NCBI GenBank assembly: GCA_002387725.1
Contig: DGKK01000065.1
Location: 1 to 37,812 of the forward strand
Origin: Nitrospirae bacterium UBA4572
Lineage (GTDB): Bacteria; Nitrospirota; Leptospirillia; Leptospirillales; Leptospirillaceae
Reading direction: 5' to 3'
DNA length: 37,812 bases
Shown here: positions 6,962-13,835 of the stretch, one piece after another
Numbering within the stretch: the stretch's first letter is position 1
Layout: each line of letters starts with the position of its first letter
Translations under genes and position numbers: made by a program
The notes under the pieces: generated by a model
The model's database searches: none
Told to the model about the DNA's origin: nothing
The model's input: only the letters and a program-made list of their open reading frames with translations

Positions 6962-8668
6962 CTATTCAATGGCCCGGGGAATCCGGGCTCCGGAAGAGAG
7001 TCTCCGAACACGGCGAACATCCACAACATCGTTGGTTTCCATGTCCAGGAGTCCCATCCAGTCAACAGCGGCATCCGGCGGTGGGAGAATGTCCCCCTCC
7101 TCATATTCATTGTCGAGGGCCCAAAGAAGATCCTCGAGGGTCACGCCTCCACCCTTCCCTTCTTCGATCTCACGCAGAAGGGCCTTCTCTTTCGCCCTCT
7201 GCACGATGGATCCGAGGATGGCCCCGCTCGAAAGATCGGAGCGGTAGATCGGAGTTCTGGCTCCCGAGCGTCGGAGAACCTCGAAGACCACATTGGCGTC
7301 GGAGCGTTCAAAGAGACGGTCGCGAAAGGTTCGGAGAAGAGCCTCTCGTCCTCCGGCAGAAAAGTCGACCGGAACAGATTCTCCCAGATGGATCCCCAGG
7401 ATCTCCAGTGCGGCATCAAAGGAGGGGCGGACCACCTTGATCTTGCGGTCAATTCTTCCCGGTCGCAGGATCGCAGGATCGATCATCTCCGGTCGATTCG
7501 TGGCAAGGATCACCATCTCGAAGCCGCCCGGCCCCTCAAGGCCATCGAGGAGGGCGCAGAACATCGGGACGATCGTATTGTGGATGTTGAAGCCTCGCCC
7601 GCTTCTGCGCGTTCCGAGGATCGCCTCGGCCTCATCGATGAAGAGGACGGGAAAATCTCCGGCTGCCCGGATCTTTTCCCCCTCCTCGAAGAGCTCCCGG
7701 ACGATTCTTTCGGATTCTCCCAACCACATATTGAGGATTTCCGGCCCCTTGATATGAAAGAACACCCCTTTTAGGTCCGTCCCTTTTTTCTGGGAGAGAC
7801 GCTGAGCAATCTCCCGAGCCGTCGCCTTCCCAATCAGGGTTTTGCCGCAACCGGGAGGACCGTAAAGAAGAAATCCTCGAGGAGAGCGGAAATCGTAGCG
7901 GGAGTAAGACTCAGGGTAGAGAAGCGGGTTAAGTATCGCCTTCTTGATTTCAGCGATCGCCTCTTTTTGTCCCCCGATCGACTCCCAACCCATTTTGGGA
8001 ATCTCGGCGAGGAGATATCCTTCCTCTCTCTTGCGAACCTTTTCGACAATTACTCGGGAGGTGCTGTCGAGCCTCACGAGATCTCCCGCAGAGAGACTTT
8101 GGCCTTCCAGGGCCTCGGATCGGTCAAGAACTGTCCCCAGCTGGCTGTCAGGACGGTCAGAGCCAACCTCGACCCGCCCGTCGGGAAGCTCCCGCGACAC
8201 ACGAACCACGGGGCCAGAGATATCGGGACCCAGGGTGCCCAGAACGGAAAGGGCCTCATTGAGACGGACCCGCTCACCCTTCCGGAGGGTCGTGATATCA
8301 ACCCGCGGGTCGACGGCGGCCTGATAGTCGCCCCCTCCCACCGATACCCAGGCCAGTCCGTCATCGGTCCGTCCCAGACATGTTCCGATGCGAAAGGCGG
8401 GTTTAGTCACCTTTTCCAGGACCTCCGACAGGCGCGCCGATTCGACGGAGAGCTTCTGCCACTCATTCTCGATCTCGAGAAATCGCTTTTTCAATCGATA
8501 GGTCAGACGAAGATCCTCCTCTCGCCCGTCAAGATTGCGCAGGAGGGTTTCCAGCCCTTCAAGGATCTCCGAAAAGGAGCCGGGGGTATTGCCTGTGGAA
8601 GAGGCTCCTCCCGAAGGCTGTCCGGAAGGGGAGGGGGTCTTTCGTGTGAGCGGATCGTTCTTGTCCAT
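6962..8668 (-). CDS. arc: Proteasomal AAA+ ATPase (ARC/Mpa family)
   Basis: This hexameric unfoldase would recognise tagged proteins and thread them into the 20S core. The 568-residue protein starts with a disordered Ser/Pro/Gly segment (1-30), then a coiled coil (about 32-88) that in Mpa binds Pup. Tandem OB-type beta domains (about 90-210) follow, then the AAA+ module: Walker A GPPGCGKT (270-277), Walker B VLFIDE (341-346) and the arginine-finger region ATNRPEMIDPAILRPGRIDR (389-408). Pore loop 1 reads MWLG (314-317) where Mpa has KYVG. The C-terminus is RIPRAIE, with no GQYL or other penultimate-Tyr docking tail. It is the first gene of the operon. The start is ATG at 8668 with only a weak upstream GAGG. 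The symbol follows actinobacterial usage; mpa is the synonym. Confidence 0.9.
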   Translation of the reverse strand: MDKNDPLTRKTPSPSGQPSGGASSTGNTPGSFSEILEGLETLLRNLDGREEDLRLTYRLKKRFLEIENEWQKLSVESARLSEVLEKVTKPAFRIGTCLGRTDDGLAWVSVGGGDYQAAVDPRVDITTLRKGERVRLNEALSVLGTLGPDISGPVVRVSRELPDGRVEVGSDRPDSQLGTVLDRSEALEGQSLSAGDLVRLDSTSRVIVEKVRKREEGYLLAEIPKMGWESIGGQKEAIAEIKKAILNPLLYPESYSRYDFRSPRGFLLYGPPGCGKTLIGKATAREIAQRLSQKKGTDLKGVFFHIKGPEILNMWLGESERIVRELFEEGEKIRAAGDFPVLFIDEAEAILGTRRSGRGFNIHNTIVPMFCALLDGLEGPGGFEMVILATNRPEMIDPAILRPGRIDRKIKVVRPSFDAALEILGIHLGESVPVDFSAGGREALLRTFRDRLFERSDANVVFEVLRRSGARTPIYRSDLSSGAILGSIVQRAKEKALLREIEEGKGGGVTLEDLLWALDNEYEEGDILPPPDAAVDWMGLLDMETNDVVDVRRVRRLSSGARIPRAIE

Positions 8669-8973
8669 GGGAGAGAGATCCTCATCTCGTCACCTTGGCG
8701 AATTTGTGAAGGAGAAAAACATCCCTCTCATCATCCGCAGGGGACGCAGGGGTTGAATGTTCCGTAGAAAACAAAGGTCAGGCGAGAAAGCTTAGGAGAC
8801 GGAATTCCCGAAGCAGGAGTGAAGAAACTCCTGATTCATGGTACGCACGGCTCACCCTCCTCCACATGTTACCGGAGAGAGAAGCAGCCATCCGGAGACT
8901 CCTTCACCTTCTTTCATCCTAAAGCCCCGTCGCCCTGAGGTCAATGACACAGAGGGCAAGAAAGACGAAACCC
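8669..8973. other. 305-base gap upstream of the proteasome operon
   Basis: No convincing gene is present. The stretch should hold the promoter of the minus-strand proteasome operon, but I cannot pick a confident -35/-10 pair. It contains a perfect 7-bp hairpin at 8814-8833 and a tandem pair of CGCAGGGG words near 8741-8757. Confidence 0.5.
8814..8833. promoter_or_regulatory. Perfect inverted repeat between FNR-like gene and ATPase gene
   Basis: CAGGAGT (8814-8820) and ACTCCTG (8827-8833) form a 7-bp perfect stem around GAAGAA. No T-run follows on either strand, so it is a poor Rho-independent terminator. An operator or a transcript hairpin in the proteasome leader fits better. The role is inferred only from position. 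Confidence 0.4.
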
Positions 8974-9657
8974 TCAGACATTCTGAAGGATATGCTCTTC
9001 GGGAATGGCCCGCTCCTTCAGGACGGCGATCGTCTCCTCGACCATCTCCTTCATCCCGCAGACATAGGCCACCGTCTGGGGCAAGGGATGCCCTTCGGCG
9101 CGGAGAATATGCTGGACAAAGCCCGAGTGCCGATCCCACCGGGTATCGGGAAAGGTGACCGTCACCACAACATCCACCCCCATTTGACTCCAGGATGCGA
9201 GATCCTCCCCAAAATAAAGGTGGTTCGGGGTCATTGTCCCGAAGTAGAGCGCAATGCGACCAAACTCATTGCGCCGACGAAGGGCCTCGAGGAGTGTGGA
9301 ACGCAGGGGGGCGATCGCTGTGCCGACCCCGACGAACAAAAGATTTCGGCTTTTGTGTGGATCGAGGGGAAATCCATTGCCCAAGGGGCCTTCAAAAGAA
9401 AGGGTCTCCCCTCCCGTCAACGAGAAGAGCTTTTCGGAGACACCCTTCCCGCGCTTGACCAGGATTTCCAGATGGTTCTTCTCATAGGGAGGGGAGGCAA
9501 TCGCAAAGTAGGAGCCCTTTTCTCCCTCCCACAGAACCTTGAGAAATTGTCCCTGAACAAAATCGACCGGCCCGTTCTCTGGCCGCAGACGAAAAAGCTT
9601 CACATCCTCGGCAAAAGAGTCAACCTTATCCACACGTGCCGTCATCACCTCTCCCAT
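8974..9657 (-). CDS. FNR-type FAD/NAD(P)-binding oxidoreductase
   Basis: This 227-residue flavoprotein belongs to the ferredoxin-NADP reductase superfamily and would pass electrons between NAD(P)H and an unknown partner. The FAD domain holds SYFAIAS (49-55), a variant of the R-x-Y-S/T motif, and EGPLGNGF (89-96). The nucleotide domain has GVGTAIAPLRS (110-120) and ends with YVCGMKEMVEETIAVL (198-213), the usual C-terminal signature. There is no cysteine cluster for a [2Fe-2S] ferredoxin domain, so it is a stand-alone reductase. The frame extends upstream to 9789, but ATG 9657, with AAGGAG upstream, starts at the domain. A second ATG at 9645 is possible. It is divergent from the RuBisCO-like gene, which may be co-regulated. 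Confidence 0.82.
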   Translation of the reverse strand: MGEVMTARVDKVDSFAEDVKLFRLRPENGPVDFVQGQFLKVLWEGEKGSYFAIASPPYEKNHLEILVKRGKGVSEKLFSLTGGETLSFEGPLGNGFPLDPHKSRNLLFVGVGTAIAPLRSTLLEALRRRNEFGRIALYFGTMTPNHLYFGEDLASWSQMGVDVVVTVTFPDTRWDRHSGFVQHILRAEGHPLPQTVAYVCGMKEMVEETIAVLKERAIPEEHILQNV

Positions 9658-9684
9658 ATCGACTCTCTCTCCTTCGTTGGTTTG

Positions 9685-9703
9685 TCCCGCCTTGCAGGCG
9701 GGA
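9685..9703. promoter_or_regulatory. 19-bp inverted repeat in the FNR / RuBisCO-like divergent region
   Basis: TCCCGCC (9685-9691), TTGCA, GGCGGGA (9697-9703) forms a perfect 7-bp palindrome in the 121-base region between two divergent genes. The placement suits a shared operator. Its protein is unknown. It also forms an RNA hairpin on either strand but lacks a T-run. Confidence 0.45.
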
Positions 9704-9778
9704 GCGCTTTCGCCTATCTTAGATCGTACCGGAAAGACCTTTCCAACCGATACACTCACCCCCAAAGCCGAGGATGCC

Positions 9779-10960
9779 ATGGCCCCCACAGAACTGATCA
9801 GGACGACCTACACAATCCGCACCGACGAGCCGACCCGGGCGGCCAACCTCATCGCCCGCGAAATGAGCCTGGGCGTCAAAAAAACGTCCTATGAAACCGC
9901 CCAGACCGAGAGCTTCGCCGCCAAGCCGACGATTCTCAAGACCGGCAAGAGCAAGGTGGTGGTGGAAATCATGGTTCCCTCCCAGCGCATTGCCTCGGCC
10001 TATGGGCTTGTCCTCTCCATTGCCGGAGAGATTAGCTGCCTCAACATTCTCAAGTCGATCGAACTGACCGACTTCCACCCTCCGGACACCCTCCTTGCCC
10101 GCCTTCCCGGACCCCAATTCGGTGCCGAAGGCATCGCCAGGAAGAGAAAGAACCCCAAGCGCCCGCTCTTCATCACCGTCCTGAAACCCTCACAGGGTCT
10201 TACCCCTTCCGAGTATGCCCACATTGCCTACGAAAGTCTTGTCGGGGGAATGGATGTGGTAAAAAGTGACGAACTTCTCCAGGAGCCCTCCGAGGATTAT
10301 ATCAAACGTCTGAAGGCCACTGTCGAGGCAGCCCGTCGGGCCGAGGAAGAGACGGGCGAGCCCAAGTGGGTCATGATGCATACGGTGGATCGTCCCTCCG
10401 CGATGGTTGAGCGATATCTTGCGGGGGGGAAAGCAGGTGCCGGGATTGCCATGCTCAGCCCGGCGGCGTCGGGATTCCCCATGCTCGAGGAGCTGGCCCG
10501 ACATAGAGTCGTTCCCATCATGGCCCACATGGCTACCTCCGACTGGCTCTGGCAGCCTCATGGGATGTCGGTCCGGTCCTGGGCCCGGTTCATGAGGATC
10601 CTTGGGTCCGACATCATTCTCTATCCTGCCTTGGCAGGAACTCTCAAGGCCAAAAAGAAGTTCATGAATGACGTCCTGGAGATCTGCCGGGAGCCCATGT
10701 CCTCAATGAAGACCTCCCTCATTGCCGTGGGGGGCGGCATGCACGCCGGAACCCTGGGCATCCATGCCGACATGTTCGGCCCAGACTTCGCCTATCTCTG
10801 TGGTGGAGGGGTCTGTGGACACCCGGACGGGGCCAGGGCCGGCGGACAGTCGATCCGACAGTCCTGGGACGCCTGGTCCCAGAAGATCCCTCTTGAAAAA
10901 TACCGAAAGGGCCACAAGGCTCTGGATCGGGCACTCACAGCCTTTGCTACCTATGTGTGA
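9779..10960 (+). CDS. RuBisCO-like protein (form IV)
   Basis: This 393-residue protein shares the RuBisCO large-subunit fold but is unlikely to fix CO2. The N-terminal alpha/beta domain spans about 1-125 and the barrel the rest. It keeps LKPSQG (135-140; Lys136 corresponds to Lys175) and GGMDVVKSDE (156-165), which retains the carbamylated-Lys/Asp/Glu trio. It also keeps His250 in MAHMATSD and the phosphate-site glycines at 318-320 (GGG) and GGGVCGHPDG. The loop-6 GTVxGKLEG motif is not recognisable, and GKP/N123-type residues are altered. Related enzymes act as enolases or isomerases in sulfur metabolism. An acid-mine clade of form IV is known from Leptospirillum, and this is probably a member. 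The start is ATG 9779 with GAGG just upstream. The 3' end overlaps the convergent MFS gene by 10 bases. Confidence 0.88.
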   Translation: MAPTELIRTTYTIRTDEPTRAANLIAREMSLGVKKTSYETAQTESFAAKPTILKTGKSKVVVEIMVPSQRIASAYGLVLSIAGEISCLNILKSIELTDFHPPDTLLARLPGPQFGAEGIARKRKNPKRPLFITVLKPSQGLTPSEYAHIAYESLVGGMDVVKSDELLQEPSEDYIKRLKATVEAARRAEEETGEPKWVMMHTVDRPSAMVERYLAGGKAGAGIAMLSPAASGFPMLEELARHRVVPIMAHMATSDWLWQPHGMSVRSWARFMRILGSDIILYPALAGTLKAKKKFMNDVLEICREPMSSMKTSLIAVGGGMHAGTLGIHADMFGPDFAYLCGGGVCGHPDGARAGGQSIRQSWDAWSQKIPLEKYRKGHKALDRALTAFATYV

Positions 10961-12225
10961 GGATCATGGCAATGGAGGATCTCTCCCCTGTTTTCCGGGC
11001 CCCGACCAATAAGAAAGGCGATGGCGAGAGCCGCCAGGCCAGCAACAATGACTAGGGAAAGATCAAGGCGGCCCCCCAGAACCTGACCCAGATGTGACTG
11101 CAGAGGGGCATTGGCGGCCGCCAGTAGATTTCCTGTCTGGTAGACCACTCCCGGGAAAGTCCCCCGAAGAGACGGCGGGGATATTTCATTAAGGTAGGCC
11201 GGAACGACACCCCAGGCTCCCTGCACCGCACATTGCATGAGGAAGGCCCCCACCGCAATCATCCAGACAGATCCCCCCAGCCCCCAGAGGGGAAGGATAA
11301 GCAAGGATGAAATAGCGGCATAGAAAATGGTCCGCTTTCGTCCGACCCGCTCCGAGAGAGTCCCGAGAAAGATTCCTCCGAGAACGGCCCCGACATTGTA
11401 AAGAACCGCAATGGTTCCGACAGCCCCGGGGGAGAGCCCTCGCATCGTTTCCAGAAGAGTGGGGTAGAGGTCCTGGGTCCCATGTCCCAGGAAGTTGAAG
11501 GCCGTCATGAGTCCAATCGCAAAAATGGCCGTCTTCCAGTAGGGGGAGAGTCCCTCCCGTAGCGAGATCGCTGAAGACGGCTTCCTTTCGGAAAACGCCG
11601 CCGATTCCGGAACCTGACGTCGCACAAAGAAAACGACAAATGCCGGCAAAATTCCCAGCATCAACAGTCCCCGCCAGCCAACAAGCGGGTACACCCATGC
11701 ATAGGCCAAGGCTGCCAGAAGGTATCCAAAGGGATATCCCGCCTGAAGAATTCCTGACACAAAGCCTCGACACCCGGGGGGAACGCTTTCCATCACCAGC
11801 GAAGCTCCCGTCCCCCACTCCCCTCCCATGGCCACACCAAAAAGTGTTCTGAGCAGGAGAAAGCTCCAAAGTGATGGGGCCAGCGCCGACAGGAACGCAA
11901 AAAGAGGGTAAAGGGCCACCACCGCCATGAGGACCGGCCTGCGTCCCATCCGGTCGGCCATCCTCCCGAAAAGGAGCGCCCCTGCCGGACGTGCGGCCAA
12001 TGTCAAAAAAAGGGCAACCGTCACCTCTGTCAGCGTCACATGATAGGTTCGGGCCACATCCCTGAGAACGAAGACAAGGAGAAAAAAGTCAAAGGCATCC
12101 AGGCTCCATCCCAAAAAGGCCGCTCCCACGACCTGCCGCTGAACCCTGTCCAAACGCCGAAGATCCTGACGAAAAGCCTCGACCACTCCTGCCGTCCTCG
12201 CTTCCTTTCCTTCCATTAACACCAC
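10951..12225 (-). CDS. MFS metabolite:H+ symporter
   Basis: This inner-membrane transporter is about 420 residues long with twelve predicted helices. The segment GWSLDAFDFFLLVFVL in helix 1 and the GRMADRMGRR loop between helices 2 and 3 fit the aromatic-acid/carboxylate:proton symporter branch of the major facilitator superfamily. A second SERVGRKRT loop marks the start of the other half, as expected from the internal duplication. The substrate cannot be read from sequence; organic acids are the usual cargo of this branch. The frame opens with GTG at 12225, and an ATG at 12216 is an equally good start; neither has a strong ribosome site. The gene is convergent with the RuBisCO-like gene, overlapping it by 10 bases. 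Confidence 0.82.
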   Translation of the reverse strand: MVLMEGKEARTAGVVEAFRQDLRRLDRVQRQVVGAAFLGWSLDAFDFFLLVFVLRDVARTYHVTLTEVTVALFLTLAARPAGALLFGRMADRMGRRPVLMAVVALYPLFAFLSALAPSLWSFLLLRTLFGVAMGGEWGTGASLVMESVPPGCRGFVSGILQAGYPFGYLLAALAYAWVYPLVGWRGLLMLGILPAFVVFFVRRQVPESAAFSERKPSSAISLREGLSPYWKTAIFAIGLMTAFNFLGHGTQDLYPTLLETMRGLSPGAVGTIAVLYNVGAVLGGIFLGTLSERVGRKRTIFYAAISSLLILPLWGLGGSVWMIAVGAFLMQCAVQGAWGVVPAYLNEISPPSLRGTFPGVVYQTGNLLAAANAPLQSHLGQVLGGRLDLSLVIVAGLAALAIAFLIGRGPENRGEILHCHDPHT

Positions 12226-12611
12226 AGATTAAGGCATTGATTCGCAAGACCAACCATACAATACCTTTCCGAATATCCTTGAATCGAGCCTTTTTTTCAA
12301 GGGAAACAACAGAAGCACCCAGAAATGCGAGGCATCCTTCCCCTGGAATCTTTGGGAATTTTTTCTGATATCGGCAGATAGGTCTCTTCGGAGGCCGTTT
12401 TTATTGGGGGAGATAAGGCATTATGGGCGACCACCAGAAGCAAGGGAGGGACAATCGCTTCTGAGGGGAAGAAGAAAGGATTCTTTGGGAGGAGGGGGCG
12501 TGCTGGCAGACGACTCCTTCCCGGAAGAGTCAGTCACGTTTTCAGTCGGGCATCCATCACGATACAAGAGACCTCGGCCCTTCACGAAACGAAAGAGCAC
12601 CGCATGGGGAA
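12226..12611. other. 386-base gap between MFS and signalling gene
   Basis: No supported gene is present; an 82-residue plus-strand frame from 12404 has no family features and runs into the neighbouring gene. The gap holds an inverted repeat CCTTGAA/TTCAAGG at 12277-12302 with a 12-base loop, and a good plus-strand terminator at 12381-12402. It must also hold the MFS promoter, which I could not identify with confidence. Confidence 0.5.
12381..12405 (+). terminator. Orphan Rho-independent terminator on the plus strand
   Basis: GGTCTC, TTCG tetraloop, GAGGCC (one G-T pair), then G and five T's, then ATT. The T-run follows only on the plus strand, yet both flanking genes are on the minus strand. 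A short plus-strand transcript that would end here is not otherwise visible. Confidence 0.55.
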
Positions 12612-13262
12612 TTAGCGGTGGCGGGAAGAAAAGGCGCTTCGAATTGTCTTGACAATGCGGGATGTCCGGGTGGTCACAATATTCAGAAGACGCTTGAGGA
12701 GATTTCCGGAGGTCATCTCCCTCATATTGGCCACACTCTGGGCCAACTTATCTGAAAACTCGCGCATCTCGCGCATCTTTGACTGGAGCTCCTGAATATT
12801 GCCAGTGACAGCATCGAGCTCCTTGTCGATGGAAGAAACTGTCCGGGCAATCTCTTCCACCGCTTTTCGCGTCCGATCGGACAACTTCTTGATCTCGTCG
12901 GCAACGACCGCAAACCCGCGACCAGCCTCCTTGGCATGCGCAGCCTCAATGGCGGCATTGATCGAAAGGAGATTGACCTGGGTCGAAATCTCTCGAATCT
13001 CTCCACCAATTTTTCCGATGGTCTCAAGAACATTCCTGAAGCTTGCCAGGTTGGTGATGGCCTGATCCGCGGAGGAAATAAGACCCCCCACATCCACCCG
13101 CTCCATCTGTCCCAGGAGGATACCGTTGATCTCCCGCATATTCCGGTCATGCATGCGGTTGACCTCTTCAAGCTGGACAATGTAATTCTGGATGAAGACG
13201 ATTTCCTTCTGGATATCTCCCAATGCCAGAAGATCTGTCTGCTCTCCTTCAGTAATCTCCAT
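12612..13262 (-). CDS. Soluble methyl-accepting chemotaxis-type signalling protein
   Basis: This 216-residue protein consists almost entirely of helices and contains the conserved chemoreceptor hairpin. EISTQVNLLSINAAIEAAHA and then EAGRGFAVVADEIKKLSDRT span about 91-131, the CheA/CheW contact tip. There is no transmembrane helix and no ligand-binding or HAMP domain. An N-terminal helical stretch of about 80 residues precedes the tip, and the C-terminus ends in a basic tail (KTIRSAFSSRHR). It may be a cytoplasmic receptor working with a partner, or a CheW-interacting fragment. No other chemotaxis gene is nearby. The ATG at 13262 has GGAGG seven bases upstream and is preferred over the adjacent GTG at 13265. 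Confidence 0.8.
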   Translation of the reverse strand: MEITEGEQTDLLALGDIQKEIVFIQNYIVQLEEVNRMHDRNMREINGILLGQMERVDVGGLISSADQAITNLASFRNVLETIGKIGGEIREISTQVNLLSINAAIEAAHAKEAGRGFAVVADEIKKLSDRTRKAVEEIARTVSSIDKELDAVTGNIQELQSKMREMREFSDKLAQSVANMREMTSGNLLKRLLNIVTTRTSRIVKTIRSAFSSRHR

Positions 13263-13660
13263 CACCCATCCTCCGATTTGTGTTCTTGGACCCTTGACCT
13301 GAATTTAACGACTCAATTCCGGCAATGAAGGAATCGTTTTCAATGGAGCTGTCATCCGCAAGAAATTTTCTTCCTGCCCGATGGGTAACTTCTTCGAGTC
13401 ATTTCCAATAACGGCTGGACAAGAATCAATCCTTTATGTTCAATAGTGCCACATTCACCGCTGGATTCCAAGGGAAGGAAGACGCTTTACCCACAGTGAA
13501 TCAATCATTCATCTTCTTTTTTTTACCCAGAAAAATGAACGTGACTAGAAACCTTCTCGGTCGGGAGGGCGAAGAACTTGAGGAGGCGGCGTATCAAAGG
13601 AAATTTCGCGAGCATAACGAAAAGTTGATGCACGGAGAGAGTCTTGATTTGAAGAAAAAA
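13263..13660. other. 398-base gap between signalling gene and tRNA-Asn
   Basis: The sequence is noticeably richer in A+T than its neighbours and has no supported gene; an 88-residue plus-strand frame (13436-13702) runs into the tRNA and is rejected. I see no convincing promoter pair for the minus-strand signalling gene. The tRNA 3' flank carries a short T-run on the minus strand. Confidence 0.45.
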
Positions 13661-13736
13661 TGGCTCCCCGGGCAGGGATCGAACCTGCGACATGGTGATT
13701 AACAGTCACCCGCTCTGCCGACTGAGCTACCGGGGA
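13661..13736 (-). tRNA. tRNA-Asn(GTT)
   Basis: Read on the minus strand, the 76 bases fold into a full cloverleaf. The acceptor stem TCCCCGG pairs with CCGGGGA, and the D arm is GCTC/GAGC. The anticodon stem GGTGA/TCACC holds loop CTGTTAA with anticodon GTT. The T arm GCAGG/CCTGC holds loop TTCGATC. Discriminator G and an encoded CCA follow. Immediately downstream is TTTTTTC, which may end the transcript. It lies 99 bases after dcd in the same direction. Confidence 0.97.
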
Positions 13737-13835
13737 TCGTGGGAGGGAAAGAGATTACGACGACGTGTCGCTGGAACACGGAGGATCATCTTATTGGTTC
13801 CTGCAAAAAAAATCAATCATTCGAGCGGAAATTTT

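Noticed and set aside
5718..7247. 509-residue open frame on the plus strand
   Set aside because: It is antisense to dop and the ATPase gene, and reflects low stop frequency opposite G+C-rich codons.
9779..10960. True carbon-fixing RuBisCO
   Set aside because: The loop-6 motif and several RuBP-contacting residues are missing; form IV fits better.
12404..12652. 82-residue plus-strand frame
   Set aside because: It has no ribosome site, no motifs, odd composition, and overlaps the chemoreceptor-like gene convergently.
13436..13702. 88-residue plus-strand frame before the tRNA
   Set aside because: It runs into the tRNA-Asn gene and shows no family features.
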